Both the position numbers and the translations under genes were made by a program. Source: Dyadobacter fermentans DSM 18053 (GTDB taxonomy: Bacteria; Bacteroidota; Bacteroidia; Cytophagales; Spirosomataceae). Taken from it: a DNA stretch of 64,000 nucleotides. Shown here one piece after another: positions 61,992 through 64,000 of the stretch. Within the stretch, counting starts at the first letter, position 1. Each line of letters begins with the position of its first letter. Location: positions 4,890,501-4,954,500 of the forward strand of contig NC_013037.1 of assembly GCF_000023125.1 (NCBI RefSeq), read 5' to 3'. The notes under the pieces were generated by a model that worked only from the letters and a program-made list of their open reading frames with translations, ran no database searches and had not been told where the DNA came from.

Positions 61992-63914
61992 TTATTGAGA
62001 ATCGTAACTAAAAGTTAAACTTAATGCAAAACTTCTTCCCGGCATCGCATTATTTCTGACATTTAAATAAAACGTGTCGGTAACATTGCGGATTTGTCCC
62101 TGCACGAGGAACCTGCATTTCTGTACCGCAAAACTTGTCTCGGCCAGCAGGTTCACAAGCCCGTAACCATCCAGGAATTGCGAATTGTCGAATGTGGTAT
62201 AACGCTTGCTCGCTGCCTGCAACTGCCCGGTGAGCTTCGTGGACTTGTATTGTACAAATGCATTTGCATTGGCCGTATGCTCTGGCACAAATACCAGTTG
62301 CTTACCCACAATGTCCTGCGAATAATTATCATAAGCCTTCTCCTGACTACTTCTGTTGAATGCATAACCCGCATCGATCCCGGTTTTCCAGAATCCGTTT
62401 TGCCGCTGATAGTTCATTTGCAGCTCAATCCCACGGGCGAGCACTTGTTGCAGGTTTTCGACCCGGTAGCCGCGCGACGGATTCCAATAAGTCCACTCTT
62501 TGATGCGGTTATGGTAAAAAGTGGCGGAGGTGCGCAGCGTGCCGCCCAAAGCAGCTTTAAATGTTTGTTCCAGGCCAGCTTCCTTATTCCATCCGGTTTC
62601 TGGCCTTACATCAGGATTGCCAAGATCTTTCCAGTAGCGTTCGTTCAGCGTCGGCACACGGTAGCTGCGGCCATAGGAGCCTTTCAATGCAAGATGGTAA
62701 TGCGTTTTTTGAACCAGGCTGTATTCCATCCCAATGGACGGCGTGAATGGCGGATTGAAACCAGTAACAAGCCCCTGCCGGAGGTTTATCGAAGTCGTGA
62801 GCCGGGAGGTGGGTTGCCAGCGGGTGAGCAGGAAAAAATCCGTCCGGTTTTCGATTACGGGCATTCGAAAGTAGCCCGGCACGCGCGAGCGGTAGTGCGT
62901 CCATTCGCCACCTGTTTTAAGGTAAACAGGATTTGCATTTTCGCCTATATTTAGCGTAAAGTCTTTTTCAACTCTCGAAGCAAACTTGTCGGTTACCGAA
63001 TGGTCGGGACGGGAAATGTCGCCTTTGGCATAATCGATAATATCGCGTACCCAGGCTGAACGTAAGGTGAGCGTCCGCATCCGGTAGCGGACTATGGTGC
63101 GATAAGCCGTGGTGCGGGTCATTTCACGACCTTGCAAGTCATCGGGCGTAAGGACTAATTTGTTGTCTGTAAGCCATATATGTGCCGAGATCTCCTGATC
63201 GCTTCGCGAGCGCAGGAACAAATCCTGCACAATGCCTTTCTGAAAAGTTTCGGTAGGCAGCAGCGCGTAGGTCCTTCGGGTCGGTTTCGGATAATTATTG
63301 TTCATCCTGCTGTTGTAAATCCCGGTTTTTCCGGAAAACGTCCACCGATTGCTCAACGACCATGCATACCGGGCATCGGCCTGGGTTTGGTGATTGTCAA
63401 AGCTTTCCCTCTGCCTGCCCGCCGAAATCTGAAAGGGGCTGACCGACGAATTACTTTCCAGCAAAATGCTTCCGCCTACGGCATCGGAGCCCACAATGCT
63501 CGCTGCCGAGCCATACTGGACCGAAAGCTGGTCGAAACCAGCCACTGGGATAGTCGAAAAGTCCGTTTGTCCAAGGGTAGGTGCATTGATGTTCAGCCCG
63601 TTCCAGAGAACTGCCGTGTGGTTGGCGGACGTGCCGCGGAACGACGCTGTGCTCAGCTGCCCCGGTCCGTAATTCCTGAAAGCAATGGGGGTGTACGCCG
63701 ACAATATGTCGCCGATGTTCTGAAAACGCAATTGGGCAAGCGGAACGGAGTCGATGCGCTGGATTTTGAGACCGCTCATGAATTTCTCCGGCACAAAACC
63801 CTTGATTACAACCGGTTCCAGCGCCACGGAATCCGTCTGCGCGTAAACCGGCCAAGCTAATGCACGGCAAGCGAGCAGGATCAAACAAATTAAAAATCTC
63901 CGGTCGGTAAACAC
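61992..63914 (-). CDS. TonB-dependent receptor (BtuB-like)
   Basis: A 640-residue outer-membrane receptor. The start is GTG 63914 because no ATG lies in frame upstream and a signal peptide follows (ending WPVYAQ, about residue 26). The plug (residues 40-155) has GLKIQRIDSVPLAQLRFQNIGDILS, RGTSANHTAVLWNGLNINAPT and YGSAASIVGSDAVGGSILLES. The barrel fills the rest and ends with FALSLTFSYDSQ. The size and absence of a carboxypeptidase-like domain fit small-ligand receptors such as BtuB rather than SusC. The coupled propeller lipoprotein supports the vitamin B12 idea, but the ligand is unproven. Confidence 0.85.
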   Translation of the reverse strand: MFTDRRFLICLILLACRALAWPVYAQTDSVALEPVVIKGFVPEKFMSGLKIQRIDSVPLAQLRFQNIGDILSAYTPIAFRNYGPGQLSTASFRGTSANHTAVLWNGLNINAPTLGQTDFSTIPVAGFDQLSVQYGSAASIVGSDAVGGSILLESNSSVSPFQISAGRQRESFDNHQTQADARYAWSLSNRWTFSGKTGIYNSRMNNNYPKPTRRTYALLPTETFQKGIVQDLFLRSRSDQEISAHIWLTDNKLVLTPDDLQGREMTRTTAYRTIVRYRMRTLTLRSAWVRDIIDYAKGDISRPDHSVTDKFASRVEKDFTLNIGENANPVYLKTGGEWTHYRSRVPGYFRMPVIENRTDFFLLTRWQPTSRLTTSINLRQGLVTGFNPPFTPSIGMEYSLVQKTHYHLALKGSYGRSYRVPTLNERYWKDLGNPDVRPETGWNKEAGLEQTFKAALGGTLRTSATFYHNRIKEWTYWNPSRGYRVENLQQVLARGIELQMNYQRQNGFWKTGIDAGYAFNRSSQEKAYDNYSQDIVGKQLVFVPEHTANANAFVQYKSTKLTGQLQAASKRYTTFDNSQFLDGYGLVNLLAETSFAVQKCRFLVQGQIRNVTDTFYLNVRNNAMPGRSFALSLTFSYDSQ

Positions 63915-63984
63915 GCTCAGTCGTAATGATTGGCGGCGATCTGTTGTTTCTTGATTAGAAGCAGCTTATAGCGCCAAGCGGGTG

Positions 63985-63992
63985 CAAAGTTA
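63985..63992 (-). promoter_or_regulatory. -7 element of the TonB-dependent receptor operon
   Basis: On the minus strand this reads TAACTTTG, about 70 bases upstream of the GTG start. The -33 would fall beyond the window. The visible 5' leader shows no clear cobalamin riboswitch, but it may be cut. Confidence 0.45.
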
Positions 63993-64000
63993 GGCATTTC

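Overview
The window looks like a chromosomal segment from a Bacteroidota bacterium of the order Cytophagales. A Dyadobacter- or Spirosoma-like organism is my inference; no rRNA or other taxonomic marker is present. The reasons are the recurring TAnnTTTG promoter element upstream of genes, the scarcity of clear Shine-Dalgarno sequences, secreted proteins with type IX secretion (T9SS) C-terminal sorting domains, a TonB-dependent receptor paired with a surface lipoprotein, and many small proteins typical of this group. Almost everything is core chromosome. I saw no insertion sequence, prophage, CRISPR array, tRNA or rRNA.

Layout. 1-1400: the tail of one complex I cluster (end of a probable nuoI, then nuoJ and nuoK) and a small DMT transporter. 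1400-8250: a secreted DUF6265-type protein, a DUF4143-type AAA ATPase with two tandem 29-bp repeats just upstream, a long PurF-like amidophosphoribosyltransferase, recO, and a metal-related island. The island holds a His-rich lipoprotein diverging from a MerC-like protein with two palindromes between them, then a 51-codon Cys-rich gene whose promoter overlaps an inverted repeat. 8250-13010: housekeeping genes lptB, recJ, ruvX, def, a nitrilase-family amidase and gatC. 13010-19620: a 628-bp leader region followed by exbB-exbD-exbD-tonB, a small membrane protein, a PstS-like lipoprotein and a large TPR protein, all on one strand. This looks like an energised outer-membrane transport module.

19620-28170: a BatD-like protein, aroC, a Tat-exported Gfo/Idh/MocA oxidoreductase behind an FGE-domain protein, an ABC-F ATPase, a DedA protein and an XRE regulator. 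28450-29950: the most accessory-looking stretch. A lipoprotein gene is cut by one in-frame TAG and carries a glycine-rich hydrophobic C-terminus; an unrecognised membrane protein follows it. 29900-36080: gamma-carbonic-anhydrase-like protein, YqgE, metallophosphoesterase, a small basic secreted protein and glycine dehydrogenase gcvP. 36170-44190: a second complex I operon, nuoA to nuoJ on the minus strand, lacking nuoK-N, with a short NuoG.

44380-49960: two adjacent T9SS-exported SGNH esterase-like proteins, one with about seven Ig-like repeats. 50050-64000: obg-adk, a secreted protein diverging from a sensor histidine kinase, valS, fbp, a DEAD-box helicase, a TPR protein, and a TonB-dependent receptor with a beta-propeller lipoprotein resembling a BtuB/BtuG pair.

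The two nuo clusters imply two versions of complex I, or one complex assembled from scattered genes. The proton-motive force it makes would be used by the ExbBD-TonB module to drive receptors such as the one at the right end. The best candidates for undescribed biology are the interrupted lipoprotein and its partner, and the two metal-type operator/small-protein arrangements near 7.3 and 7.9 kb.
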